DNA of 29,829 bases from CAYQSU01 sp964420325 (GTDB lineage: Bacteria; Pseudomonadota; Alphaproteobacteria; Rhodospirillales; Defluviicoccaceae): positions 1 through 29,829 of the forward strand of contig CAYQSU010000043.1 in the NCBI GenBank assembly GCA_964420325.1. Direction: 5' to 3'. The position numbers were made by a program, and so were the translations under genes. Shown here one piece after another: positions 8,253-18,909 of the stretch; position 1 is the first letter of the stretch, and each line of letters begins with the position of its first letter. The notes below the pieces were generated by a model. That model did not search any database. It was not told the DNA's origin and was given only the letters and a program-made list of their open reading frames with translations.

Positions 8253-9130
8253 GCGCGCCCTCCCCTCGCTGCACGGCCGCCGTCGATGCGGCGGAGGACG
8301 AGATCGAACAGGCGACCGGTGATTGGGCCGGCGGTGCCGTCCCCGACCACGCGATCGTCGATCCGCACCACCGGCCTGATCAGCGACGTCGTGCTGGTCA
8401 GGAACGCCTCCGCGGCCGATCTCGCCTCGTCGACGCCGAACGGGCGTTCCTCGAGCGGGATGCCCTGCTCCCTGGCCAGCGCGACGACGGCCCGACGGGT
8501 GATGCCGTCGAGAATGGCGTGGTCGGCCCGACGAGTGACGAGCCCGCCCGAGCGGGTGACGATCCAGGCGTTGGACGCGGTACCCTCGCTGACCATGCCG
8601 TCGGCATCGACCAGCCAGGCCTCAAAGGCGCCGGCGTCGACGGCCTCCTGGCGTCCCAGCACGTTGGCGAGAAGCGCGGTCGACTTGATGTCGGCGCGTT
8701 TCCAGCGCAGGTCGGCGACGGTGATGACGCTGACGCCCTTCAAGTGGGCGTCACGCTCGATGGCTCTCAGCGGTCGCACGGTCATCACCAGCGAGACGGC
8801 GACACCGTTCGGCGGAAAAGCGTGGTTGCGCGGGGCCACACCCCGCGTCACCTGCAGGTAGAGGGCGGCCCGCCCGGTGATGCGGTTTCGCCGGACCAGC
8901 TCGCGCATCACCGCCTGCAGCGCCGCCCGGCTCATCGGCCGCTGCATGCGGATCGCGGCGAGCGAACGGTCGAGGCGATCGAGGTGCTCCCGCTCGTCGA
9001 CCAGTCGGCCGCCGTCGACGGCGATCACCTCGTAGACCGAGTCCGCGAACTGCAGGCCGCGATCCTCGACGTGGACGGCGGCAGCCGCGTAGGGCAGGTA
9101 GCGCCCGTTGACGTAGATGGTCCGACTCAT
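8249..9130 (-). CDS. D-amino-acid transaminase-like PLP enzyme (class IV)
   Basis: A 293-residue fold-type IV aminotransferase, predicted to exchange amino groups between D-amino acids such as D-alanine and 2-oxo acids. The PLP lysine is Lys149 in RADIKSTALL, matching the D-alanine transaminase pattern. The phosphate-binding segment SEGTASNAWI (181-190) and the N-terminal EDRGLQFADSVYE (22-34) are also typical. Branched-chain aminotransferase and aminodeoxychorismate lyase are related alternatives, but the DIKS motif favours the D-amino-acid branch. It lies 15 bp downstream of trkA and overlaps the HAD gene, in the same position as in other alphaproteobacterial ntr-trkA-hfq regions. Confidence 0.88.
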   Translation of the reverse strand: MSRTIYVNGRYLPYAAAAVHVEDRGLQFADSVYEVIAVDGGRLVDEREHLDRLDRSLAAIRMQRPMSRAALQAVMRELVRRNRITGRAALYLQVTRGVAPRNHAFPPNGVAVSLVMTVRPLRAIERDAHLKGVSVITVADLRWKRADIKSTALLANVLGRQEAVDAGAFEAWLVDADGMVSEGTASNAWIVTRSGGLVTRRADHAILDGITRRAVVALAREQGIPLEERPFGVDEARSAAEAFLTSTTSLIRPVVRIDDRVVGDGTAGPITGRLFDLVLRRIDGGRAARGGRA

Positions 9131-9145
9131 CCGTGGCCGCCGCCG

Positions 9146-10522
9146 TCAGAAGTATTCCAGCCGCACCGAGAACAGCTTCTCGACCCGGCGCACGTGCTCG
9201 GGCGCCGCGAACAGCACCACCCGGTCGTTCGACTGGATCACGGTCTTGCCCCGCGGCATGATCACCTGGCCGTCGCGGACGATGGCCCCGACCATCACAC
9301 CATCCGGAAGCCTGGTTTCCTTGAGCGGCACGCCGACGAGACCGGACGTCTCCAGCGCCTCGGCCTCGATCAGCTCGCCGAACCCCTCCCTCAGGGTGTG
9401 GACGGAATGGATGCGGCCGCGGCGGACGTGCTGGAGGATGGAGGAGACGGTGATGTTGCGGGGGCTGACGATGACGTCGATGCCAAGCGACGAGATCAGC
9501 GGCTCATACGCTCCCTTGTTGAGCAGCGTGATCGCGCGTCGCGCGCCGTAGCGCTTGGCCAGCATCGAGGACAGGATGTTGGCCTCGTCGTCATCGGTGA
9601 CGGCGACGACGGTGTCGGTCATGTCGACATTGGCCTCCTCGAGGATCTCCGGATCGAGCACGTCGCCGTGCAGGACCACGGTGCGGCCAAGCATGCTGGC
9701 GACAACGGCAGCCCGCTCCGCGTTGCTTTCGACGATCTTGGCGTTGATCCAGGGATAGTCGCGCTCGATGTGCTGCGCGAGAAGCAGAGCGATGTTGCCG
9801 CCGCCGCAGATGAGGAGCCGGCGCGCTTCCGGCTCCTCATGGCCGAAGGCGGCCATGGCGCGCGCCACCTGCTCGGTCTCGACGACGAAGTAGACGTCGT
9901 CACCGACCGCCATCTCGTCGTCGCCGGAGACGTGCACCGGCTGGTCGTTCCTCACCAGGCCGACGACCACCAGGTTGAGATCCGGGAACAGCTGGGCGAG
10001 CTGCCGGATCGGCGTGTTCACCACCGGGCAGTTCTTCTCGCAGCGCACGCCGAGCAGTCGGACCTTGTCGTCGACCAGCGGAATCATCTCGAACGCCCCC
10101 GGCACCTTCAGCCGACGGGTCACGGCGTTCGCCACCTCGATCTCGGGCGAGATGATGACGTCGATCGGCAGATGATCGCGGGCGAACAGGCTCGACCATT
10201 CCGGCGCCAGATAGCTCTGGCTGCGGATGCGCGCGATGCGGGTCGGCACGCCGAACAGCGAGTGCGCGACCTGGCAGGCGACCATGTTCACCTCGTCCGT
10301 CTGGGTGACGGCGATCAGCATGTCGGCATCGTCGGCGCCCGCACGCTTGAGCACGTCCGGCCGCGAGCCGTGGCCGACGACGCCCTGGGCGTCGAGGTTG
10401 TCGTTGACACGGCGAACCAGCTCGGGAGACCGGTCGATGACGGTCACCGCATTGTTCTCCAGCGCGAGGTGGCGGGCGATCGTATAGCCGACCTGACCGG
10501 CGCCGCAGATGATGATGTTCAT
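9146..10522 (-). CDS. trkA: Trk potassium-uptake regulatory protein TrkA
   Basis: A 458-residue peripheral membrane protein that gates TrkH/TrkG potassium channels in response to bound nucleotide. It has the duplicated RCK layout: an NAD(H)-binding RCK_N with GAGQVG (7-12), an RCK_C (about 140-220), a second RCK_N with CGGGNIA (239-245), and a second RCK_C at the C-terminus. Full length for the family. It sits 55 bp after ntrX and 15 bp before the aminotransferase gene. No trkH is present in the window, so the channel subunit must be encoded elsewhere. Confidence 0.96.
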   Translation of the reverse strand: MNIIICGAGQVGYTIARHLALENNAVTVIDRSPELVRRVNDNLDAQGVVGHGSRPDVLKRAGADDADMLIAVTQTDEVNMVACQVAHSLFGVPTRIARIRSQSYLAPEWSSLFARDHLPIDVIISPEIEVANAVTRRLKVPGAFEMIPLVDDKVRLLGVRCEKNCPVVNTPIRQLAQLFPDLNLVVVGLVRNDQPVHVSGDDEMAVGDDVYFVVETEQVARAMAAFGHEEPEARRLLICGGGNIALLLAQHIERDYPWINAKIVESNAERAAVVASMLGRTVVLHGDVLDPEILEEANVDMTDTVVAVTDDDEANILSSMLAKRYGARRAITLLNKGAYEPLISSLGIDVIVSPRNITVSSILQHVRRGRIHSVHTLREGFGELIEAEALETSGLVGVPLKETRLPDGVMVGAIVRDGQVIMPRGKTVIQSNDRVVLFAAPEHVRRVEKLFSVRLEYF

Positions 10523-10577
10523 GGCCGGAGTGATCCTCGTCGCTCTACCATCGCGCGCGGAGAGGCCGGGCGCACCG

Positions 10578-12005
<1,428 letters not shown>

Positions 12006-12035
12006 CGCCTACCCGTCGCTTCCGCTTGCTGGGCC

Positions 12036-14321
12036 TCACGCCGCGCCGCCGGCCGCGGCCGTCGCGTGCGCGTCCGAGGCCTTTCCGCGATCGGAAGCCG
12101 GCTCGCCGTCTCTGGCGTGGAAGACCATGCTCACGCGCGCCCCCCCTCCTTCGCGATCCCCGAGAATAAGCTCGGCGTTGTGATCTTCGATGATTTTCCT
12201 CACGATCGCCAGTCCCAGCCCGGTTCCTTTTGGCCTCGTGGTGACGTAGGGGTCGGTCAGCTTGTCCCGGTCCGCCTCGGGAAAGCCGCTGCCGTTGTCC
12301 TCGACGACGATGCGCACCGCTTCCCCGGGGACGCCAATGCCATCGCGTTCGACGCGGACCCAGATGTGGCCGCCATCGAAGGCGGCATCCCGGCCGTCGA
12401 GGATCGCCTCGGAGGCGTTCTTCAGGATGTTCGTCAACGCCTGCGAGATCTGGCGGGCGTCGCAGGTGAGGAGAACGTCGTCCTCCGGCAGGGCGACCTC
12501 GAACCTGATGCGGGGGCTGCGGTTGCGTTCCAGAAACACCGCCTGCTGGACCATCGCGCGCAGGTTCTCCGGCTTGAGGTCCGGCCGCGGCATGCGCGCG
12601 AACGCGGAGAATTCGTCGACCAGGTTGCGAATGTCCTCGACCCGCCGGACGATGGTGTCGGTGCAGGCCGCGAAAGTCTCGCGATCGGAGCGGACGTCCT
12701 TCAGATACTTCCGTCGCAGCCGCTCCGCCGCCAGCTGGATGGGCGTCAGCGGGTTCTTGATCTCGTGGGCGATGCGCCGTGCAACATCCGCCCAGGCCGC
12801 CGTCCGTTGCGCGGCGACCAGCGCGGTGATGTCGTCGAGGGTCAGCACGTATCCGACCACCTCGCCCCTCACGCTCTCCGCGGCGATGCGGGCGACCAGC
12901 GTGCGCGGACGGCCGTCCCTGACGATGGTGACCTCCGCCTGCCATGGCTGGTCCGGGTGACGAAGGGCCTGGTCGAGGAGCGGCGCCGTCTCCGGTGCGA
13001 TGTCCTGAAGCGCGGTGCCGATGGCGGCCTCGAGGTTCGCTTCGAGAAGCTCGGAGGCCGAACGATTGGGAAGGTTGATCAGCCCCGTCCGGTCCAGCCC
13101 GATGACCCCGGCAGAGACGCCGCTCAAGACGGTCTCGGTGAACCGCCGCCGTTCGTCGAGCTGGCGGTTGGCGATGATCAGGCTTTCCCTCTGGTTCTCG
13201 AGTTGGCTTGCCATGCGGTTGAACGCCGCGCTCAGCGTGTCGATCTCCTCCACCGAATGGGACGGGTCGACCCTGGCGGTGAGATCGCCCTTGCGGACCC
13301 GCTCGGCGGCGGTGATCAGGCGGCTGACCGGCTTGGAGATCTGCGTCGCCAGGGTGAGGCCGGTCCACACCGCCGCCATCAGCAGCAGCAGGGCGACGAC
13401 GATGAAGATCAGCACGAACGTGATCAGGATGCCCTGTCGGCGCTCCTTCAGTCTCTGGTACTGCGCGACGGCGCTCTCCGTGCGCTCGATGTTCTCCAGC
13501 ACGGGGGGGTCGATGAAGCGGCCGACGAGAAGGAACGCGTCGACGAATCGGTTGAGCTTGACGGCCGCCCGGACGCGGTTGCTGTTTTCGTCGGCAAGCA
13601 CCGCGATCTGACCTCGCTTGGCCGCCTCGATGGTTTCCGCGGGCACGAGATCGAGCTCGAGCGTCAGGCTGAGAGGGGTGCGGGCCAGGACCCTGCCGTT
13701 GCTGTCGACAACGAGCGCCTCGGGCATGGAGCGGAGATAGGCCTGCATGGTCAGCCTGTGGCTGAACAGCTGCGCATTGTTCATCAGGATCGGCGCGTCC
13801 TGATCGAGGTCGCTGGCCATCGCGAACGCCTCGGCCCGGATGCTTTGACGATGCTCCTCCAGGTAGGCCTTGGCAATCGCAGCCGAGGCGTCGACGGCGG
13901 TGCGGACTCGTTCACTGAACCAGGACTGGATGCCGAAATCGAGGAACAGCGCCGAGAACACCGCGACCAGGATCGCCGGGGTGACGGCGACCACGCTGAA
14001 CATCAGGACCATGCGGACGTGCAGCCCCGAGCCCGCGAGCCCGCGCCGTCTCTCCGCCCACAGGCGCACGAGCCTCTGGGTGACGACCGCGCCCAAGAGG
14101 AGGAGCAGCGCCCCGTCCAGCACCAGAAGGTAGAGAACGGTGTCGGGATCCGGTCCGGTCTGCGCCGTCCCAGTCCATGTCATCACGGTGGCCACGCCGG
14201 CGATCACCGAGGCGATCATCAGGGCCAAAGCCAGCTTGCCAGCGAGACCGAAGCCCTGGGCCCACGTTCGCCACCGTTCGAGCGCCTGGCGGGAGCGCGC
14301 GGGTGCCACGGCGGAGGTCAT
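12036..14321 (-). CDS. ntrY: Membrane sensor histidine kinase NtrY
   Basis: A 761-residue inner-membrane kinase that phosphorylates NtrX. Three hydrophobic segments lie near 26-48, 63-80 and 102-127. A periplasmic region of about 170 residues follows, then a fourth membrane segment near 300-325, a HAMP linker, a PAS domain, the HisKA box with phosphoacceptor His519 in AHEIKNPLTP, and an HATPase domain with DNGSGFP and GTGLGLAI. The ATG at 14321 overlaps the ntrC stop as ATGA. Ala-rich C-terminal tail of about 20 residues. Reported signals for this family include nitrogen and redox or oxygen; none can be read here. Confidence 0.95.
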   Translation of the reverse strand: MTSAVAPARSRQALERWRTWAQGFGLAGKLALALMIASVIAGVATVMTWTGTAQTGPDPDTVLYLLVLDGALLLLLGAVVTQRLVRLWAERRRGLAGSGLHVRMVLMFSVVAVTPAILVAVFSALFLDFGIQSWFSERVRTAVDASAAIAKAYLEEHRQSIRAEAFAMASDLDQDAPILMNNAQLFSHRLTMQAYLRSMPEALVVDSNGRVLARTPLSLTLELDLVPAETIEAAKRGQIAVLADENSNRVRAAVKLNRFVDAFLLVGRFIDPPVLENIERTESAVAQYQRLKERRQGILITFVLIFIVVALLLLMAAVWTGLTLATQISKPVSRLITAAERVRKGDLTARVDPSHSVEEIDTLSAAFNRMASQLENQRESLIIANRQLDERRRFTETVLSGVSAGVIGLDRTGLINLPNRSASELLEANLEAAIGTALQDIAPETAPLLDQALRHPDQPWQAEVTIVRDGRPRTLVARIAAESVRGEVVGYVLTLDDITALVAAQRTAAWADVARRIAHEIKNPLTPIQLAAERLRRKYLKDVRSDRETFAACTDTIVRRVEDIRNLVDEFSAFARMPRPDLKPENLRAMVQQAVFLERNRSPRIRFEVALPEDDVLLTCDARQISQALTNILKNASEAILDGRDAAFDGGHIWVRVERDGIGVPGEAVRIVVEDNGSGFPEADRDKLTDPYVTTRPKGTGLGLAIVRKIIEDHNAELILGDREGGGARVSMVFHARDGEPASDRGKASDAHATAAAGGAA

Positions 14322-15763
14322 TTGCCGCCCCCTCGGACCACGGGGATGTTCAGCTCGCGGATCTTCTTCCGCAGCGTGTTCCGGTTGAGGCCGAGCACCT
14401 CCGCCGCCCGGATCTGGTTGCCGCGCGTCGCCTCCAGCGTCAGCGAGATCAGCGGCCGCTCGATCTCGCGCAGCACCCGGTCGTACAGCCCGGGGGACGG
14501 CAGCGCGCCGCCGTGGGCCCTGAAGTAGGCCCTGACGTGCCGTTCGACGGAATGGCCAAGGCCGTCGCCCTCGGCCTCCGCCGGCGGCGGCGAGGTGTCG
14601 GCCAGCTCGGCCTCGACGATGTCGACGCCGATCACCTCCTCCGAGTACAACGCGGCCAGCCGCCGCACCAGATTCTCGAGTTCGCGCACGTTTCCCGGCC
14701 ACCGATGCGCCTTCAGCCGGTCCATGGCGGCGTTGTCCAGAGCCTTGGCGGGCAGCCCCTCTTCGCTGGCCCGGGTCATGAAGTGGCGGAAGAGCTCGGG
14801 CACGTCCGAGGGCCGCTCGCGCAGCGGCGGAACCCGGATCGGCACCACGTTCAGGCGAAAGAACAGGTCCTCCCTGAACAGTCCCTGGCGGATCAGGACG
14901 CCGAGGTCGCGGTGGGTGGCGGCGATGATGCGTACGTTGGCGCGGATCGGCGTTCGCCCGCCGACGCTCGTGTACTCGCCCCCCTGGAGGACACGGAGAA
15001 GCCGGGTCTGCGCCTCCGGCGGCATGTCTCCGATCTCGTCGAGAAACAGCGTGCCGCCCTCGGCCTGCTCGAAGCGGCCGGCGCTGCGATGGGTCGCCCC
15101 GGTGAACGAGCCCTTCTCATGCCCGAAGAGCTCGCTCTCGATCAGCTCGCGGGGGATGGCGGCCATGTTCACCGCCACAAACGGCCCGTCCCGGCGTTTG
15201 CCGTACATGTGCAGGGCGCGGGCAACGAGCTCCTTGCCGGTGCCGGACTCGCCGATGATCAGCACCGTCAGGTCGGTTCCCATCAGCCGGGCGAGGGTTC
15301 GATAGATCTCCTGCATCGCCGACGACCGGCCGATGATCGGCAGCTGCTCCTCCTGCTGATCGCCACCGGCCTTCGTCTCGGCTGAGGCGCTCGACTTGAC
15401 CGGCTCGAGAGCGCGCCGCACGACGCCGACGAGATCGTTCAGATCGAACGGCTTCGGCAGGTATTCGAAGGCGCCGCGTTCGGTCGCCTTGACCGCGGTG
15501 ATCAGGGTGTTCTGCGCGCTCATCACGATGACGCGGAGCTCGGGACGCAGCTTGCGGATCCGCGGGATCAGATCGAGGCCGTTCTCGTCCGGCATCAGCA
15601 CGTCGGTGATGACGACGTCGCCCTGGCCGTCGCTGATCCAACTCCACAGCGTCGAGGCGTTGCCGGTGACGCGCACCCCGAAGCCGGCGCGCTCCAGCGC
15701 ATGGCCGACGACCGTCCGGATCCCCGGATCGTCGTCCGCGACGAGAACCGTGGCCGCCGTCAT
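14318..15763 (-). CDS. ntrC: Nitrogen regulator NtrC (sigma-54 activator)
   Basis: A 481-residue response regulator for nitrogen assimilation genes. The receiver has acidic residues Asp10-12, phosphoacceptor Asp54 in VITDVLMP and Lys104. The AAA+ domain has Walker A GESGTGKE (171-178), Walker B LFLDEIGD and the sigma-54 contact loop at 218-223. The loop reads GSFTGA instead of GAFTGA, a conservative change found in functional members. A Fis-type helix-turn-helix is at the end (NQIRAAEVLGLNRNTLRKKI). The ATG overlaps the ntrB stop by 4 bp (15760-15763), and the gene's own stop overlaps ntrY. Confidence 0.97.
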   Translation of the reverse strand: MTAATVLVADDDPGIRTVVGHALERAGFGVRVTGNASTLWSWISDGQGDVVITDVLMPDENGLDLIPRIRKLRPELRVIVMSAQNTLITAVKATERGAFEYLPKPFDLNDLVGVVRRALEPVKSSASAETKAGGDQQEEQLPIIGRSSAMQEIYRTLARLMGTDLTVLIIGESGTGKELVARALHMYGKRRDGPFVAVNMAAIPRELIESELFGHEKGSFTGATHRSAGRFEQAEGGTLFLDEIGDMPPEAQTRLLRVLQGGEYTSVGGRTPIRANVRIIAATHRDLGVLIRQGLFREDLFFRLNVVPIRVPPLRERPSDVPELFRHFMTRASEEGLPAKALDNAAMDRLKAHRWPGNVRELENLVRRLAALYSEEVIGVDIVEAELADTSPPPAEAEGDGLGHSVERHVRAYFRAHGGALPSPGLYDRVLREIERPLISLTLEATRGNQIRAAEVLGLNRNTLRKKIRELNIPVVRGGGK

Positions 15764-16881
15764 CCCTGGTCCTCGCTCGCCGGAAAGACGGGCAGCATGA
15801 CCCGGAAGACGGTCCGCTTCGGCTGGCTCTCGAACTCGATGACGCCGCCGTGGTCGCCGATGATCTTGGCGACGAGCGCCAGACCGAGGCCGTTTCCCTT
15901 CGGCTTCGAGGTGACGAACGGCTCGAACATGTGGTCCTTGAGATGGTCCGGAACGCCTTCGCCGTTGTCCTGGACGCTGATCATCAGCGGCAGATGCACG
16001 CGCGATTGGCTGCCCGGGACGGCGAACCGCACGCCGTGCCAGTAGGCCGTCGTCAGGACCAGCTCTCCGCCCTGCTCCGGCACCGCCTCCGCCGCATTCT
16101 TCACGAGATTGAGGAACACCTGCATCAGCTGATCGCGGTTGCCGTAGACCGGGGGCAGCGAAGGGTCGTAGCGCTCGACGATCCTGAGATGGCGACCGAA
16201 GCTGTTCTCGGCGAGCAGCTTCACGCGGTTCAGCACCTCGTGGATGTTGACCGCCTCGCGTTGCAGCGGGCTGCCCTCGGAGAACACCTCCATGCGATCG
16301 ACGAGCGCGCAGACGCGGTCCGCCTCGTCCCTGATCAGCCAGGTGAGCGCCCGGTCGTCGGGGGAGACGCTCTGCTCGAGAAGCTGCGCGGCGCCGCGGA
16401 TGCCGGCCAGCGGGTTCTTCACCTCGTGGGCGAGCATCGCCGCCAGCGCGCTCACCGAGCGCGCGGCTCCGCGATGGGAGAGCTGCCGCTCGATCTTGGC
16501 GGCGATGGACCGCTCCTGAAGCGAGATCGCGATCGCGTCGGGTCGATCCGGCAGCGGCGCCGCGCGAACGTTGACGTCGTGGCGGCCGATCCGCGGGCTC
16601 GCAAGGGTGAGGTTGTACTCGGCGACGGGATGTCCGCCGCTCCGCGCCTGGCCGATCACCGCGAACAAGGGGCTGTCCTTCGGCACGAGCTGGTCGAGCC
16701 TCTCGCCGCTGAGATGGGCGGCGCTGCCGCAGAAGAACTGCTCTCCCGCGCCATTGAGATAGAGGATGGCGTCATCGGCGTCGACCACGACGATCGCCGT
16801 CGGCAGGGCGTTGAGGACGGCGTCGGCATCGACCCCAACCGGTCGCGGCCTGTGGTCGAGCTTGAGCACCTTGTCGCGCAC
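15760..16881 (-). CDS. ntrB: Nitrogen sensor kinase/phosphatase NtrB
   Basis: A cytoplasmic histidine kinase of about 373 residues that phosphorylates or dephosphorylates NtrC under PII control. It has a PAS domain (LNALPTAIVVVDADDAILYL, about residues 23-42), HisKA with phosphoacceptor His152 in MLAHEVKNPLAGIRG, and HATPase with the N box NLVKNAAEA and the G box KPKGNGLGL. Start uncertain: the GTG at 16881 is chosen because it lies just after the dusB stop (16895-16897). A GTG at 16935 would overlap dusB by 41 bp and add a segment with no kinase similarity. A GTG at 16869 is also possible. Same transcription unit as dusB and ntrC. Confidence 0.93.
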   Translation of the reverse strand: MRDKVLKLDHRPRPVGVDADAVLNALPTAIVVVDADDAILYLNGAGEQFFCGSAAHLSGERLDQLVPKDSPLFAVIGQARSGGHPVAEYNLTLASPRIGRHDVNVRAAPLPDRPDAIAISLQERSIAAKIERQLSHRGAARSVSALAAMLAHEVKNPLAGIRGAAQLLEQSVSPDDRALTWLIRDEADRVCALVDRMEVFSEGSPLQREAVNIHEVLNRVKLLAENSFGRHLRIVERYDPSLPPVYGNRDQLMQVFLNLVKNAAEAVPEQGGELVLTTAYWHGVRFAVPGSQSRVHLPLMISVQDNGEGVPDHLKDHMFEPFVTSKPKGNGLGLALVAKIIGDHGGVIEFESQPKRTVFRVMLPVFPASEDQG

Positions 16882-16894
16882 CTTGCCCCGCGTC

Positions 16895-17899
16895 CTAGGC
16901 CGCCCTGCGGTCGACCAGCGGCTCGTAGAAGTCACGGATCATCGCCCGCACCGCGGCGGGATCCGTCTCCGCCGTGATCCGGTCGCGGAACCGCGCCGAG
17001 CCGGGCAGGCCCTTGCAGTACCAGAGAACGTGCTTGCGGGCCGCACGCACTCCCGCCTCCTCGCCGTAGTGGTCCAGCATCGCCCGATAGTGCTCGAGCA
17101 AGGTCGCCATCTGCACGGCCAGAGGCGGATCCGGCTGCCGTCGTCGCGTCCGCAGGAACTCCGCGATTCGGTGCAGCAGCCAGGGTCTGCCGCACGCGCC
17201 GCGGCCGATCATCACCCCGTCGGCGCCGGACTGCTCGATGAGGGAGAGCGCCTCGTCCTCGCTCGTCACGTCGCCGTTGCCGATCACCGGCACGCTCACC
17301 ACCGCCTTGACGCGGCCGATGAACCGCCAGTCGGCGCGACCGCCATAAAACTGCTGGCGCGTCCGGCCGTGCACGGTGATCGCCTTGACGCCGCAGTCCT
17401 CGGCGATCCGCGCGAGTTCAGGCGCGTTGCGGCTGCCCTCGTCCCAGCCGGTCCGCATCTTCACTGTCACCGGCACGTCGACGGCGCGCACGACCGCCGC
17501 GAGAATGCGTGACGCCAGCCCTTGTTCGCGCATCAGTGCGGCGCCGGCATCGCCGTTGACGACCTTCTTCACCGGGCACCCCATGTTGATGTCGATGATC
17601 TCCGCGCCGAGATCGCGACAGACCTTCGCCGCCTCGGCCATCACCTCCGGCTCGCAGCCCGCCAACTGGATCGCCGTCGGCTGTTCCTCCGCGGAGGCCG
17701 CCGAGCGTCGGAGGCTCTTCCGCGAGGCGTGGATCACCGCCCGGCTGGCGATCATCTCCGAGACCACGAGACCGGCACCGAACCGCTTGACGGTGCGGCG
17801 AAACGGCAGGTCGGTCACGCCCGACATGGGGGCGAGCACGACGGGAGCCTGCAGTTGAATGCCTCCGATGGCGAGCGGCGGAAGGATGTCTTGCGACAT
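16895..17899 (-). CDS. dusB: tRNA-dihydrouridine synthase DusB (NifR3)
   Basis: A 334-residue FMN enzyme that reduces uridines in the tRNA D-loop with NADPH. The N-terminal TIM barrel has LAPMSGVTDLPFR (23-35) and the catalytic cysteine Cys108 in INMGCPVKKV. The FMN phosphate region VIGNGDV is present, and the helical C-terminal tRNA-binding domain ends the protein. In alphaproteobacteria this gene was named nifR3 and precedes ntrB, as here. The ATG at 17899 is chosen over an in-frame TTG at 17935. No Shine-Dalgarno precedes it, in line with the leaderless promoter predicted just upstream. Confidence 0.96.
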   Translation of the reverse strand: MSQDILPPLAIGGIQLQAPVVLAPMSGVTDLPFRRTVKRFGAGLVVSEMIASRAVIHASRKSLRRSAASAEEQPTAIQLAGCEPEVMAEAAKVCRDLGAEIIDINMGCPVKKVVNGDAGAALMREQGLASRILAAVVRAVDVPVTVKMRTGWDEGSRNAPELARIAEDCGVKAITVHGRTRQQFYGGRADWRFIGRVKAVVSVPVIGNGDVTSEDEALSLIEQSGADGVMIGRGACGRPWLLHRIAEFLRTRRRQPDPPLAVQMATLLEHYRAMLDHYGEEAGVRAARKHVLWYCKGLPGSARFRDRITAETDPAAVRAMIRDFYEPLVDRRAA

Positions 17900-17906
17900 G
17901 GTGCCA

Positions 17907-17935
17907 ATTAGATAGGCAGAATGCGCCGAATTCAA
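17907..17935 (-). promoter_or_regulatory. Predicted promoter of the dusB-ntrBC block, likely leaderless
   Basis: On the - strand TTGAAT (17935-17930) and TCTAAT (17912-17907) are separated by exactly 17 bp; matches to the sigma-70 consensus are 4/6 and 5/6. With usual spacing transcription would begin at about 17900, next to the A of the dusB ATG at 17899. The bases between (tggcacc) hold no Shine-Dalgarno. Confidence 0.5.
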
Positions 17936-17975
17936 GGATCTGCCATTGCCCCGGGCAAACGTCCGGCGGACGCTC

Positions 17976-18776
17976 TCACGCCATCAGCACGTCGGTGACG
18001 AACTTCACGCCGGGGTAGCCCAGCGTCAATAGGAGGTAGCCGAGCAGGACGAAGCGCGCGGCGCGGCGCCCCCGGGTCCCACGCTGGAAATGGGCGAGAA
18101 GCAGCGCACCGAGGACGACGAAGGCGGCGATCGTCAGCACCGTCTTGTGGTCGAAGACGATCAGCCGGCCGGTCTCCCGGTAGAGAAGCGCGGTGCCGGT
18201 GGCGAGCCCGAGGGCGAGCACGCCCTCGCCCAGCATCAGGAGCCTCAGCACCAGTGACTCGCAGTCGGCGACCGACGGCAGACTTCGCGAGAGCGCCGTC
18301 GGCCGGCGGCGCTTCAGGGCGCTCTCCTGCACGAAGGCGGCCAGAGCGGCGACGGCGGCAAGCGTCACAAGGGCGTACGTCGCCACCGAAAAGGTGATGT
18401 GGACGCCGATCCATCCGACCTCGTCCGCGTCGGCGACCAGCGGAAGGCCCGGGGCCTCCTGCCAGATCGTCGCGAGGATGCCGAGAACCAGCATGTAGGT
18501 GGCGACAAGGGGTGTGAGCCGCCACGCCTCCGGGCTGAGCGCCGCGACCAGGACATAGAAGGCGAGCGTGACGGCGATCGTCAGCCACAGCGCCGGCGCG
18601 AGGCCGGTCTCCCAGGGGCCCGACAACTGCACGGCGACGCGGACGACGGCGGCCGTCACCGCGATGCCCAGCGCCGCCCAGAACAGACCGTCCCGCGCCG
18701 GTGGACGGCGGAGAGCCTGGACCGCCGCGGGCACCATCGCCAACAGGGCGGAGAGGTTGAGGAGGGCGTTTTCCAT
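17976..18776 (-). CDS. CcsA/YpjD-like multi-pass membrane protein
   Basis: A 266-residue, almost wholly hydrophobic inner-membrane protein with about eight predicted membrane segments, of the cytochrome c assembly (CcsA/CcmC/YpjD) family. Histidines in GVHITFSVATYAL (about 140-152) and DHKT, after about residue 215, stand where the family often has its haem-linked histidines. The tryptophan-rich WGxxW signature of true CcsA is not seen, so the YpjD/HemX-like branch fits better and a haem-handling role is an inference. The ATG at 18776 (MENALLN) is chosen because earlier residues in frame are Arg/Pro-rich and not membrane-like. It is divergent from ispDF and reads toward dusB, 76 bp away. Confidence 0.75.
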   Translation of the reverse strand: MENALLNLSALLAMVPAAVQALRRPPARDGLFWAALGIAVTAAVVRVAVQLSGPWETGLAPALWLTIAVTLAFYVLVAALSPEAWRLTPLVATYMLVLGILATIWQEAPGLPLVADADEVGWIGVHITFSVATYALVTLAAVAALAAFVQESALKRRRPTALSRSLPSVADCESLVLRLLMLGEGVLALGLATGTALLYRETGRLIVFDHKTVLTIAAFVVLGALLLAHFQRGTRGRRAARFVLLGYLLLTLGYPGVKFVTDVLMA

Positions 18777-18846
18777 CGTCGGGTTCCGGGTTGGCCGGGC
18801 GTGCCGGCCGGGGAGTAGTCGCACACCTTCGCGCGTGACGTTTCCC

Positions 18847-18875
18847 TTGGCAAGGGGCGAGCCCGCTTCTAGCCT
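18847..18875 (+). promoter_or_regulatory. Candidate promoter of ispDF
   Basis: TTGGCA (18847-18852), a 17-bp spacer and TAGCCT (18870-18875) would start a transcript near 18882, about 28 nt upstream of the ispDF ATG. The TAGCCT -10 with 17-bp spacing is the same as in the thioesterase promoter at 1191-1219. Confidence 0.4.
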
Positions 18876-18909
18876 CGCGGTCGCTTCCCTGCTTCGACGG
18901 ACGTGCGAG

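Noticed and set aside
16882..16935. Longer ntrB start at the GTG at 16935
   Set aside because: It would overlap dusB by 41 bp, has no good ribosome-binding site, and adds Ser/Thr/Arg residues with no family similarity; it cannot be fully excluded.
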